64,000 nucleotides of DNA from Glaciecola punicea ACAM 611 (GTDB taxonomy: Bacteria; Pseudomonadota; Gammaproteobacteria; Enterobacterales; Alteromonadaceae): positions 124,001 through 188,000 of the forward strand of contig NZ_BAET01000014.1 in assembly GCF_000252165.1 (NCBI RefSeq), written 5' to 3'. Numbering within the stretch: position 1 is the stretch's first letter; every line of letters begins with the position of its first letter. This document shows positions 28,598 to 37,479 of the stretch, in pieces. Under the pieces are notes generated by a model. That model was not told the DNA's origin, ran no database searches, and was given only the letters and a program-made list of their open reading frames with translations. A program made the position numbers and the translations under genes.

Positions 28598-28967
28598 GAC
28601 CTATTGGCTAAAAATGAGAATTCATACATATAGATATATGTAAAACCGTGTCTCTATGATATCTGTTTAAGCCTAGTATTTACATGAAAAATTGTTAATG
28701 CACAGGTGCAATAAATTGTAGTGTAAGCTCGGTCGCAATTTTACGCATTTCGCATATAACGCATATTTGGCTAATCACGCCTTTTGCGTTGTTGTAGTGC
28801 GTTGACAAAGCTTTTGGTACATTGTCTTTGATGAAAAAGTGGGTAAAGCGTACTATTTTCCAATGACTTGGGATTACTAGATGATCCCTGTATACCCTCC
28901 AAAGGAGTGATTGCTTGGGCGAATATAATTACTTGGCTGGCGTCAATTCTTCAGCTCATCATTGGGC
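28598..28967. other. Gene-free stretch between ABC exporter and DUF418 gene
   Basis: The 370 bases hold no convincing reading frame. They should contain the DUF418 gene's 3' end region and the exporter's promoter. At 28755-28786 lies ATAACGCATAT...CACGCCTT, an imperfect copy of a sequence at 37211-37242 ahead of ccoN. Confidence 0.5.
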
Positions 28968-30119
28968 TTAACGCTTTTTTTTAAAACCTTTGTTATAGAG
29001 CCTACGCCAAAGTAGTTCTAAAGGTCCTTGTTCATATTTGCGCAAGTAGAGCGTCGCCATCAATATCTGAATAACTGCATAGACTAACACTAGTAGCAAA
29101 TAATCAACATGACTAGCAGTAATACTAAACTCAGGCATTATCCAGCGCAGTAAAAGACCCATAAAGATAGATTGCATAATGTACAAGCTAAAGGCGACTT
29201 TGCCTATAGCGGCTAAGGCATTTACAGCGGTACTCTTTGTTTGACAAAGTTTAACAACAACGTGCGCGTACACTAAAGCCATAAATACTGCAGAGAGACT
29301 TGATATTAACGGTATAATTTCAGAGGCGATATTGTCCATTAAAATCTGAGGCGCAATACATAAGGCAGTACTAATAAGCGCAAGGCTAGCCACTTTTATG
29401 AAGGCAGGTTGGCTAAAACCTTGTGTAAAAAATCCTACTCGGTAGAGATAGCAACCTAAATACATAAGCCCCAGTGTTTGCCACAAAATAAACAAAGGTG
29501 AAGAAATCACTATTCCTAAAGAAAAACCAGCGTGAATCATCGTTTGATACCAATAATTGCCCTGCCAAAGCGCTACAGACTCCTTGTATTCTTGTGTACC
29601 TCTTACCACCTGTTCATTCATATCGGCAAAAATAAGAGTGGCTGCGGCTATCAGTAATATTATTGTGCAGCCAATAATTAAAAATTTACGTGCTTTTTGC
29701 AATAACGCTTCAGTGTCTAATGTCAGACCCCTAATTAAAAGAAGACCCGATAGGCTATAGAGCATTAGGATGTCTCCACCGAAGATAAATACACCGTGGA
29801 TAAGGCCAAAAAACATTAGCCAATGTAGCCTGGATTTTAAGAAGACAGTGGTATCGATTCCTTTTGTGATACAGGATTCATATTGAATAGCCAAGCCTGC
29901 GCCAAACAACAAACAAAAAAGAGTTCTAAATCGGCCATCTGCAAATATGCTATACAGTAGGGTAATCAATTTATCGCTTGTAAGCATAGGTTCGAATGAG
30001 ACATAGCCAAGCAACATATTTGCGTGAAGGGGAATATTCATGAATAAGATACCCAAAATCGCGATACCGCGTAGGGCATCAATTGAGGTTGAGCGCATTA
30101 AAATATCCTGCTTGTGCAT
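28968..30119 (-). CDS. DUF418 / YeiB-type membrane protein
   Basis: This 383-residue polytopic protein has STSIDALRGIAILGILFMNIPLHA at the start and a C-terminal DUF418 region (IGKVAFSLYIMQSI and GPLELLWRRLYNKG). The family sits in the inner membrane and is related to acyltransferase-3 folds, but no reaction is established. It has about ten hydrophobic helices and a basic C-terminus. The neighbours do not reveal its job. Confidence 0.85.
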   Translation of the reverse strand: MHKQDILMRSTSIDALRGIAILGILFMNIPLHANMLLGYVSFEPMLTSDKLITLLYSIFADGRFRTLFCLLFGAGLAIQYESCITKGIDTTVFLKSRLHWLMFFGLIHGVFIFGGDILMLYSLSGLLLIRGLTLDTEALLQKARKFLIIGCTIILLIAAATLIFADMNEQVVRGTQEYKESVALWQGNYWYQTMIHAGFSLGIVISSPLFILWQTLGLMYLGCYLYRVGFFTQGFSQPAFIKVASLALISTALCIAPQILMDNIASEIIPLISSLSAVFMALVYAHVVVKLCQTKSTAVNALAAIGKVAFSLYIMQSIFMGLLLRWIMPEFSITASHVDYLLLVLVYAVIQILMATLYLRKYEQGPLELLWRRLYNKGFKKKR

Positions 30120-30184
30120 AATTAGCTAATGTAGCATGAAAAGCCTTGATTGAACTTTCCCATTATTAAGATGAGACTAAAGTC

Positions 30185-30427
30185 GTGATTGAACAGCGGC
30201 TGATGATGATACCTGAAATGTCGCACGGGCAGTGCTTGCTTATAACGCTTACCGCAGGGATTGGAGGTAGTTTTCTCTTAATTGGATCTGCAGCAGGTGT
30301 AGCATTAATGGGTCAAGCTAGCGGATACTATACCTTTGCTGGCCATTTGAAATGGACACCGGTTATTTTACTGGGTTACGCTGCGAGAATAGTTACACAT
30401 TTGACTTTGAATGCGCATTATTTTTAA
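30185..30427 (+). pseudogene. nhaD: C-terminal fragment of Na+/H+ antiporter NhaD
   Basis: The 80-residue frame reads PEMSHGQCLLITLTAGIGGS then IGSAAGVALMGQASGYYTF and HLKWTPVILLGYAAR. This is the closing part of NhaD-type sodium/proton antiporters (about 480-600 residues). Everything upstream is missing; the sequence before it belongs to the DUF418 promoter. The piece cannot transport alone and is a relic of a rearrangement. A perfect 8-bp hairpin (30436-30463) follows it. Confidence 0.72.
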
Positions 30428-30708
30428 TATTTTCAGCGTACGAAGGCTTTAGGGCTCGTACGCCGCGAAATGAACAATACCCAAAGTAATATCAACAGCC
30501 TGTTCAGCCAGCAAAGCGTTCAGTGCTATGACGGACTGCATCACACAGCCTCAATGTTAAAAGCAATATGGTTTCAGTTTTAAATCCAGAGCGGCCAGTG
30601 TCAATTATGCAAGGGGCTTAATTGCCTGATAGGCAAGTTTTTGTGCAGCTTGACACAAAATAATTTTTAATATAAACATTCTTTATTTTGTTTTGACGGT
30701 TTATTTGT

Positions 30709-31329
30709 TTAATTTTTTTGATCAAGCGCTTGTAAGTTTTCAAACGTTTGTTGAGTAGATTCTTTTAGAAAACGCAAAGCAAATGACTGTGGTATGTTGC
30801 CATTGGGACTAGCGGTGCCAGTGTAGCTGAGCTCGAATAACGCGTTGTACGGCTTCATTTGCCACTGTCCGTATACGTTTGTCATCCGAATTCTATTTGG
30901 ATGATGAGGTATATTGTTACTGGCATCCTCTATGAAAATAGTTAATGTGTTGCTTGTCTCATCGTATTCGCTGCGACTTGTGACGACCATGTCACGATCT
31001 TTAAATGGCCACGGAGCATTGATGTGGGTCTGAATTACTCTCTTTGCCGCATGTTTATTATCAAAAATAGTCACCGACACACATTTGTCTATCCACGAAC
31101 AATTTTCATTCGAATGTGACATTAAGGCTAGAAAGTACTGCGGGGAAAACTGAACAAGAGTTTTTACCACTACATGTGTTGCCCCATCAGCTTCATAGGT
31201 GCTTACCTCTATTTCCTGTTTGTTTGACTCAGCGGTGTTTGCTGCGCTCAACGAGGGGGAATTTACGGCTACTGCTGCGCACAGTATTAGGCAACACAGG
31301 TAAAGCCTTGCTGCATATATTAACTTCAT
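30709..31329 (-). CDS. Exported START-domain protein
   Basis: This 206-residue product has an N-terminal signal segment (YLCCLILCAAVAVNSPSLSA). The body is of START/lipid-transfer type: INAPWPFKDRDMVVTSRSEYD, IRMTNVYGQWQMKPYN and PQSFALRFLKES. START domains hold a hydrophobic ligand in a helix-grip fold. Export suggests a periplasmic lipid or sterol-like ligand, which is an inference. There is no operon partner. Confidence 0.75.
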   Translation of the reverse strand: MKLIYAARLYLCCLILCAAVAVNSPSLSAANTAESNKQEIEVSTYEADGATHVVVKTLVQFSPQYFLALMSHSNENCSWIDKCVSVTIFDNKHAAKRVIQTHINAPWPFKDRDMVVTSRSEYDETSNTLTIFIEDASNNIPHHPNRIRMTNVYGQWQMKPYNALFELSYTGTASPNGNIPQSFALRFLKESTQQTFENLQALDQKN

Positions 31330-31708
31330 ATCTTTTTATCATACTCATTTATAAGAATATTTAATTAAGCTTACGACACTTATTTTAATGCTTGAGTTTG
31401 CTACTGCACAAAGTGCATCAGGTCGTCAGCTTATACCAAATGCAAGCGACGTGATTGATGTAGACGTCAGTATTGATGCTGCTATTAAAACGGATGCCGC
31501 AACTAAACCTGATGCCAATATTAGCGAATATTTTTACGCTAAAACTGTGCTTAGTGCAAGTGCTTGAAATAATGCCTCAGATGTGGCTTTCTTAAGCTGT
31601 GGTGTATTAAAACGCCGTAGGTGCTCTAGCGTACAGACCAACTTATATTATTAATGCCACCATTGGTTAATATAAAAGTGGCTTTCAGCTCGACGAAGGA
31701 CAAACACT

Positions 31709-32662
31709 ATGAACGCTTTAGCATCAAGACCATCCATTTTTTCTTGTGAAGCCGCACATGGTAAAATGGCGCTTGTTGCTGAAGGTGGTGGTCAGCGAGG
31801 AATATTCACAGCGGGTGTTTTAGATGCGTGGTTAGAGAATGATTACGACCCTTTTGATTTATTTATTGGTACGTCTGCGGGTTCGCAAAATATAACCAGT
31901 TTTTTATCTCATCAAAAAGGCTATGCTAAACGGGCAATTGGCGGATTATCGCGGCGTAAGCGTTTTTTCCAACTGAGTCGAGGTTTAGCAGGGGGTAATG
32001 TTGTCGATTTGGATTGGTACTTTGATAAAACCACTGAAGGCAAGTTTGCCTTGGATTTTACGGCAGCAACGAAATCATTGGGGCAACGAGAGCTATTCAT
32101 TACCACAACAAACTCACGCAACAGGCAGGGTTATTTCTTGCGTCCAAACGGCAATAGCGATCACTGGCGCCAACTGCTAAAAGCGTCAAGTGCACTACCT
32201 TTTTTATATAAGCAAGGGGTTAAACTGACTCCTAGATTAACTAACAGATCGGCTAATTGCGGTATAATCGATGATTATCCTCAAGCCGACTTTTACCTAG
32301 ATGGCGGGCTTTCTGCGCCTTTGCCGGTGAGTGAAGCCTATCGCCGTGGCGCGCGAAAAATTGTCGTTATTCGCACAGTGAATACAGATATTCACTCTCA
32401 GTCTGCTTGGATACAGAAATTAAAGTCATGGATATACATGTCTGGGCATTGCCCGAAAAGCATTGATTACCTTGTTCAGCATGAGCAAGCTTATAACAAA
32501 GAGCTCGCCTTTATTAAAGATCCTCCAAGCGACGTAGAGATCCTTCAAATTTTTGCCAAAGATACTCTTCAAAGTAAGTTATTAGGCAGTTCCGATATTG
32601 ATTTACAGCATGATTATAGAGCCGGTATCGATGCGGGCAACGCTTTTTTGCATACTCAATAA
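31709..32662 (+). CDS. Patatin-like phospholipase
   Basis: This 317-residue serine lipase/acyl hydrolase has the oxyanion glycines AEGGGQRGIFTAGVL, nucleophile motif GTSAGS (about residue 56) and the dyad aspartate in DGGLSAPLPV. It lacks a signal peptide, so it probably works in the cytoplasm or on the inner membrane face, as YjjU-like patatins do. AAGGA lies about 12 bases ahead of the ATG. It has no operon neighbours. Confidence 0.88.
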   Translation: MNALASRPSIFSCEAAHGKMALVAEGGGQRGIFTAGVLDAWLENDYDPFDLFIGTSAGSQNITSFLSHQKGYAKRAIGGLSRRKRFFQLSRGLAGGNVVDLDWYFDKTTEGKFALDFTAATKSLGQRELFITTTNSRNRQGYFLRPNGNSDHWRQLLKASSALPFLYKQGVKLTPRLTNRSANCGIIDDYPQADFYLDGGLSAPLPVSEAYRRGARKIVVIRTVNTDIHSQSAWIQKLKSWIYMSGHCPKSIDYLVQHEQAYNKELAFIKDPPSDVEILQIFAKDTLQSKLLGSSDIDLQHDYRAGIDAGNAFLHTQ

Positions 32663-33426
32663 ATACTTTCTACGACACCGGCTCTTTATAAGTGAAGAAA
32701 TCGGTTTGGTAAATCTCCTTAATTATTGGCTTAGCTAGTGGCCTTTTAACGGCTTTGCGCGTCGCTAGAGTGCCAGAGCGCTTCGGCTAACATCGAGTAG
32801 GTGACGCATTTTATGCGATCGGAAGTAAACTCGGCTTTAGGGAATGTTTTGAGTGGCTATCACTTAAATGCTTCCTATATTTCATAATTATGTGAAGTCT
32901 CAATTTAACTTCTAAGTCATGCCGGGCATTTAAGCAGCGACAAATAAGTCTATAAAGTGGTTTACGAGCATTTTTTCTAGCGCGTTTTGATCGCTAAAAA
33001 TAGTGATAACCTCGTTGTATTGCGGGTTTGAAAAACGCGCTGCCAAGTGAAGTCTGAATTTCTGTGTTAATAAGAGAAACCCTCATTTTTGTATCCATTT
33101 TCGTATAACTTGATGATTAGTCTAAGGACTGCCTTATTTTAGGCTTAATTGTTCATGCCAACTTGATCTGAATCATTGAGTCATTGAAATTTGCATCTGA
33201 ACGCTAGAAATTACCCACAATATCACTTACTTTACTGTGTAAAAGTTGCTGAACAGCCTTTATTGAAGTCTCCCATTATTCCACCACAACATTTCAGTTA
33301 AAAAACACTAGGTGTTGTACCGCACAGACCTGTCCATGTAATCACGCTAGGATCTGTTTGTTCGTAACGCACTTATGTAGCGCAACAGTGTTGCCATAGT
33401 GTTAATTTTTTGAAAAGGAGAACATC
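32663..33426. other. Long 5' region of the hfl-cco cluster
   Basis: The 764 bases hold no convincing gene. They contain an FNR-like box (33163-33176) and, at 33414-33420, the ribosome-binding site of hflK. Confidence 0.6.
33163..33176 (+). promoter_or_regulatory. FNR-like box ahead of hflK
   Basis: TTGAT-CTGA-ATCAT differs from the FNR consensus TTGAT-N4-ATCAA at only the last base. It lies 250 bases before the hflK start. A weak TAGAAA lies about 30 bases downstream, near where a -10 would fall for activation. Oxygen-responsive control of the cluster is inferred. Confidence 0.5.
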
Positions 33427-34548
33427 ATTTCCACTCAAAATGAAAATAGCAAAAAATCCCAAGATAGAGACACTCCGCCTGACATAGATAAAGTCGCGAG
33501 TAATCTCTTACAAAAATATAAAAAGCTGCCGGGTGGCAAATTTAGCACTATCTTGACAGTTGCAGTCTTGTTAGTGCTGCTTATTACAGGCTACACCGCC
33601 CTATACACAGTGCCCAGCGATTCAGTTGCGGTGGTATTAAGGTTTGGTAAGTTTCAAGAAATCTTGCCACCTGGCTTGCATGTGAAAATACCCTTAGGGG
33701 TTGACCATGTTACTACAGTGCCCATTAAGCGCCAGCTAAAGCAAGAGTTTGGTTTTTCTACCCCAGGGGCTGAAGATCCTTATCAAAATATTAACCCTAA
33801 CAATAATATCCGTTCATTTGCGCCAAATATTTCACCAAGAGAAAACCAGTTACAGGAAACACAAATGGTAACGGGTGATTTAAACACCGCGCTGGTGGAA
33901 TGGGTGATTCAATATCGCATAGCCGACCCTAAAAATTACTTATTTGAGGTGCGCGATCCTGCAGGCACCTTACGCTATGTATCTGAATCCGTTATGCGAG
34001 AAGTAGTCGGGGATAGAACCGTCGATGAAGTGATCACCATCGGTAGGCAAGAAATTGAAGTTGAAGCCTTACGTAAGATGCAGGCGCTTTCTAGTCAATA
34101 TGTAATGGGAATAAGTATTGACCAAGTACAGCTAAAAAATATTAACCCGCCAGTACCGGTGCAGGCTTCTTTTAATGAAGTCAACCAAGCTCAGCAGGAA
34201 AAAGAGAAGCTGATTAACGAGGCACGGCGAGATTACAACCGCATTATACCGCTGGCAGAGGGCGAGCGCGACCAACGCATAAGGGAAGCCGACGGCTATC
34301 GCATTAAGCGTATTAATGAAGCCCAAGGTGATGCATTGCGCTTCAATGCCTTATTTGATGAGTATCAAAAGGCGCCCCAGGTTACTCGTAGGCGAATATA
34401 TCTAGAGACAATGACAGAGGTTATGCCAAGCATTAAAGAAAAAATTATTATTGATAGTCAAGCGATGGGGGTTTTACCGTTATTAAATTTAACACCCAAC
34501 AAAAATCAACCATTAGCAGGCCAACAAATAGAAGGTCAAAAACCATGA
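33427..34548 (+). CDS. hflK: HflK-type SPFH membrane protein, ATT start
   Basis: This is one half of an HflKC-type complex that surrounds the FtsH protease in the inner membrane. The recognisable body starts after a TM segment (TVAVLLVLLITGYTALYT), then VPSDSVAVVLRFGKFQEILPPGLHVKIP (SPFH start) and a coiled tail EKLINEARRDYNRIIPLAEG. No ATG, GTG or TTG lies between an in-frame stop (33403) and TTG 33553, which begins inside the TM. AAAGGAG (33414-33420) lies six bases before ATT 33427, from which a typical polar HflK N-terminus (STQNENSKKSQDRDTPPD) runs in frame. I therefore place the start at ATT, giving 373 residues. It overlaps hflC by four bases. Confidence 0.8.
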   Translation: MSTQNENSKKSQDRDTPPDIDKVASNLLQKYKKLPGGKFSTILTVAVLLVLLITGYTALYTVPSDSVAVVLRFGKFQEILPPGLHVKIPLGVDHVTTVPIKRQLKQEFGFSTPGAEDPYQNINPNNNIRSFAPNISPRENQLQETQMVTGDLNTALVEWVIQYRIADPKNYLFEVRDPAGTLRYVSESVMREVVGDRTVDEVITIGRQEIEVEALRKMQALSSQYVMGISIDQVQLKNINPPVPVQASFNEVNQAQQEKEKLINEARRDYNRIIPLAEGERDQRIREADGYRIKRINEAQGDALRFNALFDEYQKAPQVTRRRIYLETMTEVMPSIKEKIIIDSQAMGVLPLLNLTPNKNQPLAGQQIEGQKP

Positions 34549-35534
34549 AATCTTATTTAGTAGTAGGCAGCAGCATTTTAGCAGCACTTGGGGTACTAAC
34601 ATTATATAGCGCTTTGTATACCGTAAATGAAGTAGAGCAGGTGGTTATTACGCAGTTTGGCAAGCCTGTAGGCGAACCAATTAGAGATGCTGGCATTAAA
34701 CTTAAAGTCCCCTTCATTCAAAACGTTAATTCTATAGACAAGCGCGTATTAGAATGGGAAGGCACACCCTCAGATATGCCAACTAAAGACAAGTTATATA
34801 TTTCGGTAAGTCTTTATGCACGCTGGCAGGTAACCGACCCATTACAATACTTTTTACGCTTGGGTGATGAGCGTAGCGCCCAATCCAGACTGGATGATAT
34901 TTTTGGTAGTGAGACCAGAAATGCGGTAGCCACGCACGAGTTAATTGAAATTATTCGCACAACGAAAGATCGCCAACCTTTGCGAGACGCATCACTCACG
35001 CAAGCTGAAAAAGAACAGAATATTGGTAGCTTGGTACCTATTACCAAGGGTCGCTTAGTAGTGGAGCAAGATATATTTGATGCAGCGGCAGAAAAAGTCA
35101 AAGTGTTTGGTATTGAACTTATGGATATTCGCTTCAAGCGTATTAATTATAATGAGAGTGTAAGGCCAAAAATATACGAGCGGATGATAAGTGAACGTCG
35201 TCAAATAGCAGAGCGATTTTTGTCAGAAGGCAAAGGCGAGGCAGCGCGCATAAGAGGCAACCGAGAACGTGATTTGGACAAAATTCAGTCGGAAGCTTAT
35301 CGTGAGGTAGTCGAAATACGAGGTAAAGCTGACGCCAAGGCCGCGGCTATTTATGCTTCTGCTTACAATCAAAATGAACAAGCCGTCGCATTTTATTCCT
35401 TTACGCGCTCTTTACAGGCTTTCGAACAAACGCTGGGTCAAAATACAACATTGGTGTTGTCGACCGACAGTGAGTTGTTTAGGTATTTGCAGCATACGCA
35501 AGTCAGCCAAACACCACTGAAAAGTAAACCTTGA
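34545..35534 (+). CDS. hflC: HflC-type SPFH membrane protein
   Basis: This 329-residue partner of HflK has an N-terminal TM (LVVGSSILAALGVLTLYSALY), then VNEVEQVVITQFGKPV and AGIKLKVPFIQNVNSIDKRVLEW. Its Ala/Glu-rich helix ends with EAYREVVEIRGKADAKAAAIYA, and SFTRSLQAFEQTL closes the protein. Start ATG overlaps the hflK stop (ATGA), so they are translationally coupled. Most gammaproteobacteria carry hflKC behind hfq/hflX; this pair sits with oxidase genes instead and may be a second, specialised copy. Confidence 0.9.
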   Translation: MKSYLVVGSSILAALGVLTLYSALYTVNEVEQVVITQFGKPVGEPIRDAGIKLKVPFIQNVNSIDKRVLEWEGTPSDMPTKDKLYISVSLYARWQVTDPLQYFLRLGDERSAQSRLDDIFGSETRNAVATHELIEIIRTTKDRQPLRDASLTQAEKEQNIGSLVPITKGRLVVEQDIFDAAAEKVKVFGIELMDIRFKRINYNESVRPKIYERMISERRQIAERFLSEGKGEAARIRGNRERDLDKIQSEAYREVVEIRGKADAKAAAIYASAYNQNEQAVAFYSFTRSLQAFEQTLGQNTTLVLSTDSELFRYLQHTQVSQTPLKSKP

Positions 35535-35571
35535 GTTGATCAAGCGAAGCATCTTGAATTTGGAGAAGCTA

Positions 35572-36288
35572 TTGACGGAAACACGCGGCACACAAATAAG
35601 CAATCAATTATTAAGTAACTTACCGCATTGTGATAAACAGAGGGTTTTAGAGCAATGTAAGCTTGTAGATTTAGTGTTTGGAGAAATGCTATGCTGTGCC
35701 GATGAGACAGTAGAATTTGTTTATTTTCCAATAACAGGCTTTATTTCACTTCTGGCTAACAATTCTGACGGGCAGTTTTTAGAAATCGGTTTAATTGGTA
35801 CTGAAGGCATGCTGGGCGCAACGCTTGTCCTTGGCAGCAAGCAGGCACCTATGAAGGCCATTGTGCAGGGCACGGGCACCGCGTTGCAAATGGATGCAGA
35901 CGTGTTTGTTAAGTGCTTGAATAGTAGTAAAACGATGAGCGACTTAAGCCAACGCTATCTGTTTGTATTGATACAACAACTGTCTCAAACCGTTGCCTGC
36001 AACAGTTTTCATGAAGTAAAGCAGCGCCTTGCAAAATGGCTATTAATGACCCAAGACCGCACCCAAAGCAATGATCTCCAATTAAGCCATCAATTTTTAG
36101 CAAAAATGCTAGGCGTACGCCGCAGCGCGGTTACTATCGCGGCAGGTTTTTTGCAAAACGAGGGTCTTATCACTTACAAACGAGGACACATTCAAGTTTT
36201 ATCTAGAGCAGGCCTTGAAAAACGGTCTTGTCAATGTTTTCGCATGGCTATTAACACTTACAAAAGACACCTAATTATCCAAAATTAA
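35572..36288 (+). CDS. Crp/Fnr-family regulator 1
   Basis: This 238-residue regulator has a cyclic-nucleotide-binding-like beta domain (about residues 30-130; YFPITGFISLL and IGLIGTEGMLGATLVLG) and a winged HTH (LSHQFLAKMLGVRRSAVTIAAGFLQNEGLI). It lacks the N-terminal Cys cluster of FNR; cysteines appear near the end (SCQCF). I place the start at TTG 35572 because TGGAG lies six bases upstream; the frame is open back to TTG 35536, right behind hflC. Closest in build to the next gene, it is one of two tandem paralogues. Confidence 0.82.
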   Translation: MTETRGTQISNQLLSNLPHCDKQRVLEQCKLVDLVFGEMLCCADETVEFVYFPITGFISLLANNSDGQFLEIGLIGTEGMLGATLVLGSKQAPMKAIVQGTGTALQMDADVFVKCLNSSKTMSDLSQRYLFVLIQQLSQTVACNSFHEVKQRLAKWLLMTQDRTQSNDLQLSHQFLAKMLGVRRSAVTIAAGFLQNEGLITYKRGHIQVLSRAGLEKRSCQCFRMAINTYKRHLIIQN

Positions 36289-36447
36289 ATACGTAAATTT
36301 TATTGAAGGTGTGACTTGGGCTAAACAAATAACGTTGTAAACAGTGCACTGTCCAAAGGCTGTCAATACCACAGGCATGCCTATTATGCTATTATTATAA
36401 AAAGCACATCCAAAATTCGCTTACATTTTATGCAACAAAGGGAATTA

Positions 36448-37158
36448 ATGAATAAACCTACCGACAATAAACTGCTAAGCGCATTTCCAGAGCAGAGTAA
36501 AGCTCGACTTTTCCCGCAACTAAAGCTGGTTAAATTGCCCTTAGGTAAAGTCTTATATGAATCGGGCCAGAATGTTGTTTCTGTATATTTTCCGGCTAAT
36601 AGTATTGTGTCCTTGCTATCGGTTATGGAAAATGGCTCATCAGCAGAAATATCTGTGGTAGGTAATGAGGGCGTAGTTGGCACTGCCGTATTTATGGGGG
36701 GCGAGAGTACGCCAAATCAAGCGGTTGTGCAAAGTGCAGGTTATGCATTTAGCTTGCCTGCTGCTGCACTACGCAGCGAATTCAATAGTGAACTTTTGGT
36801 GCGTACCTTAATGTTACGTTATACCCAGTCACTAATGGCACAAATGGCGCAAACGGCGGTATGCAACCGCCATCATTCTATTGATCAACAGCTTTGTAGA
36901 TGGTTGCTATTGTCACTCGACCGGCTGACCACGGATGATCTGACGATGACCCAAGAGTTGATTGCAAATATGCTAGGTGTAAGAAGAGAGGGGGTTACTG
37001 AAGCCGCCGGAAAGCTGCAAAAACTAGGCGTAATTGATTACAAGCGTGGGCACATCACGATAAAAGACAGAACCAAACTTGAAAGCTTGTGCTGCGAGTG
37101 CTACAGCGTGGTGAAAACGGAAACAGATCGTTTAAGTACTTATGCTAACACGCTATGA
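36448..37158 (+). CDS. Crp/Fnr-family regulator 2
   Basis: This 236-residue paralogue of the preceding regulator has the same layout: YFPANSIVSLLSVMENG and VGNEGVVGTAVFMGG in the sensor domain, and MTQELIANMLGVRREGVTEAAGKL in the HTH. It ends with LESLCCECY, a Cys pattern common in this Crp subgroup, but has no FNR iron-sulfur cluster site. ATG 36448 has AAAGGGA five bases ahead. It precedes the oxidase operon, so control of that operon is likely but not shown. Confidence 0.86.
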   Translation: MNKPTDNKLLSAFPEQSKARLFPQLKLVKLPLGKVLYESGQNVVSVYFPANSIVSLLSVMENGSSAEISVVGNEGVVGTAVFMGGESTPNQAVVQSAGYAFSLPAAALRSEFNSELLVRTLMLRYTQSLMAQMAQTAVCNRHHSIDQQLCRWLLLSLDRLTTDDLTMTQELIANMLGVRREGVTEAAGKLQKLGVIDYKRGHITIKDRTKLESLCCECYSVVKTETDRLSTYANTL

Positions 37159-37479
37159 GCCAATTATCCCTTAATCTGCAAGCATAAAAAGCGACTTGAC
37201 TGTGCCGTGCATAACGCATATCTGATTAAACACGCCTTGTGGGGCCATGCAGCCTTCCTTTTTATATGTGCGCTAGCGCACATATAAAGTTTAAAAACTC
37301 TGCTATTTTATTTATACTAAAGTATACCTGCCATTGCTTACTACGCAGCGGTCGTCTGAAATTCATTTGTGTCATCATATTACTTAGCTGCATCTTAGTT
37401 CCACAAAGGGTTTAATAAAAACAAGCTCGCTCGAATATTCCGCTCAAAAGTGCAGATATAACAATAAATAAGGTTCACT
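37159..37479. promoter_or_regulatory. Regulatory region ahead of ccoN with palindromes
   Basis: At 37261-37288 lies a perfect 28-bp palindrome (14-base half TTTATATGTGCGCT). Its core TGTGC-GCTAGC-GCACA is a near-match to the CRP consensus TGTGA-N6-TCACA. A second palindrome, TATACT-AA-AGTATA, lies at 37313-37326 and its left half is a good -10 box. Between the regulator stop and 37261 is a partial copy of the 28755 repeat. The first palindrome could be an operator for the adjacent Crp-type proteins; it is not followed by a T-run, so a terminator is unlikely. Confidence 0.55.

Noticed and set aside
31388-31567. A 59-codon plus-strand frame with Ala/Asp-rich sequence
   Set aside because: No ribosome-binding site, no domain and no conserved context; composition alone cannot support a gene.
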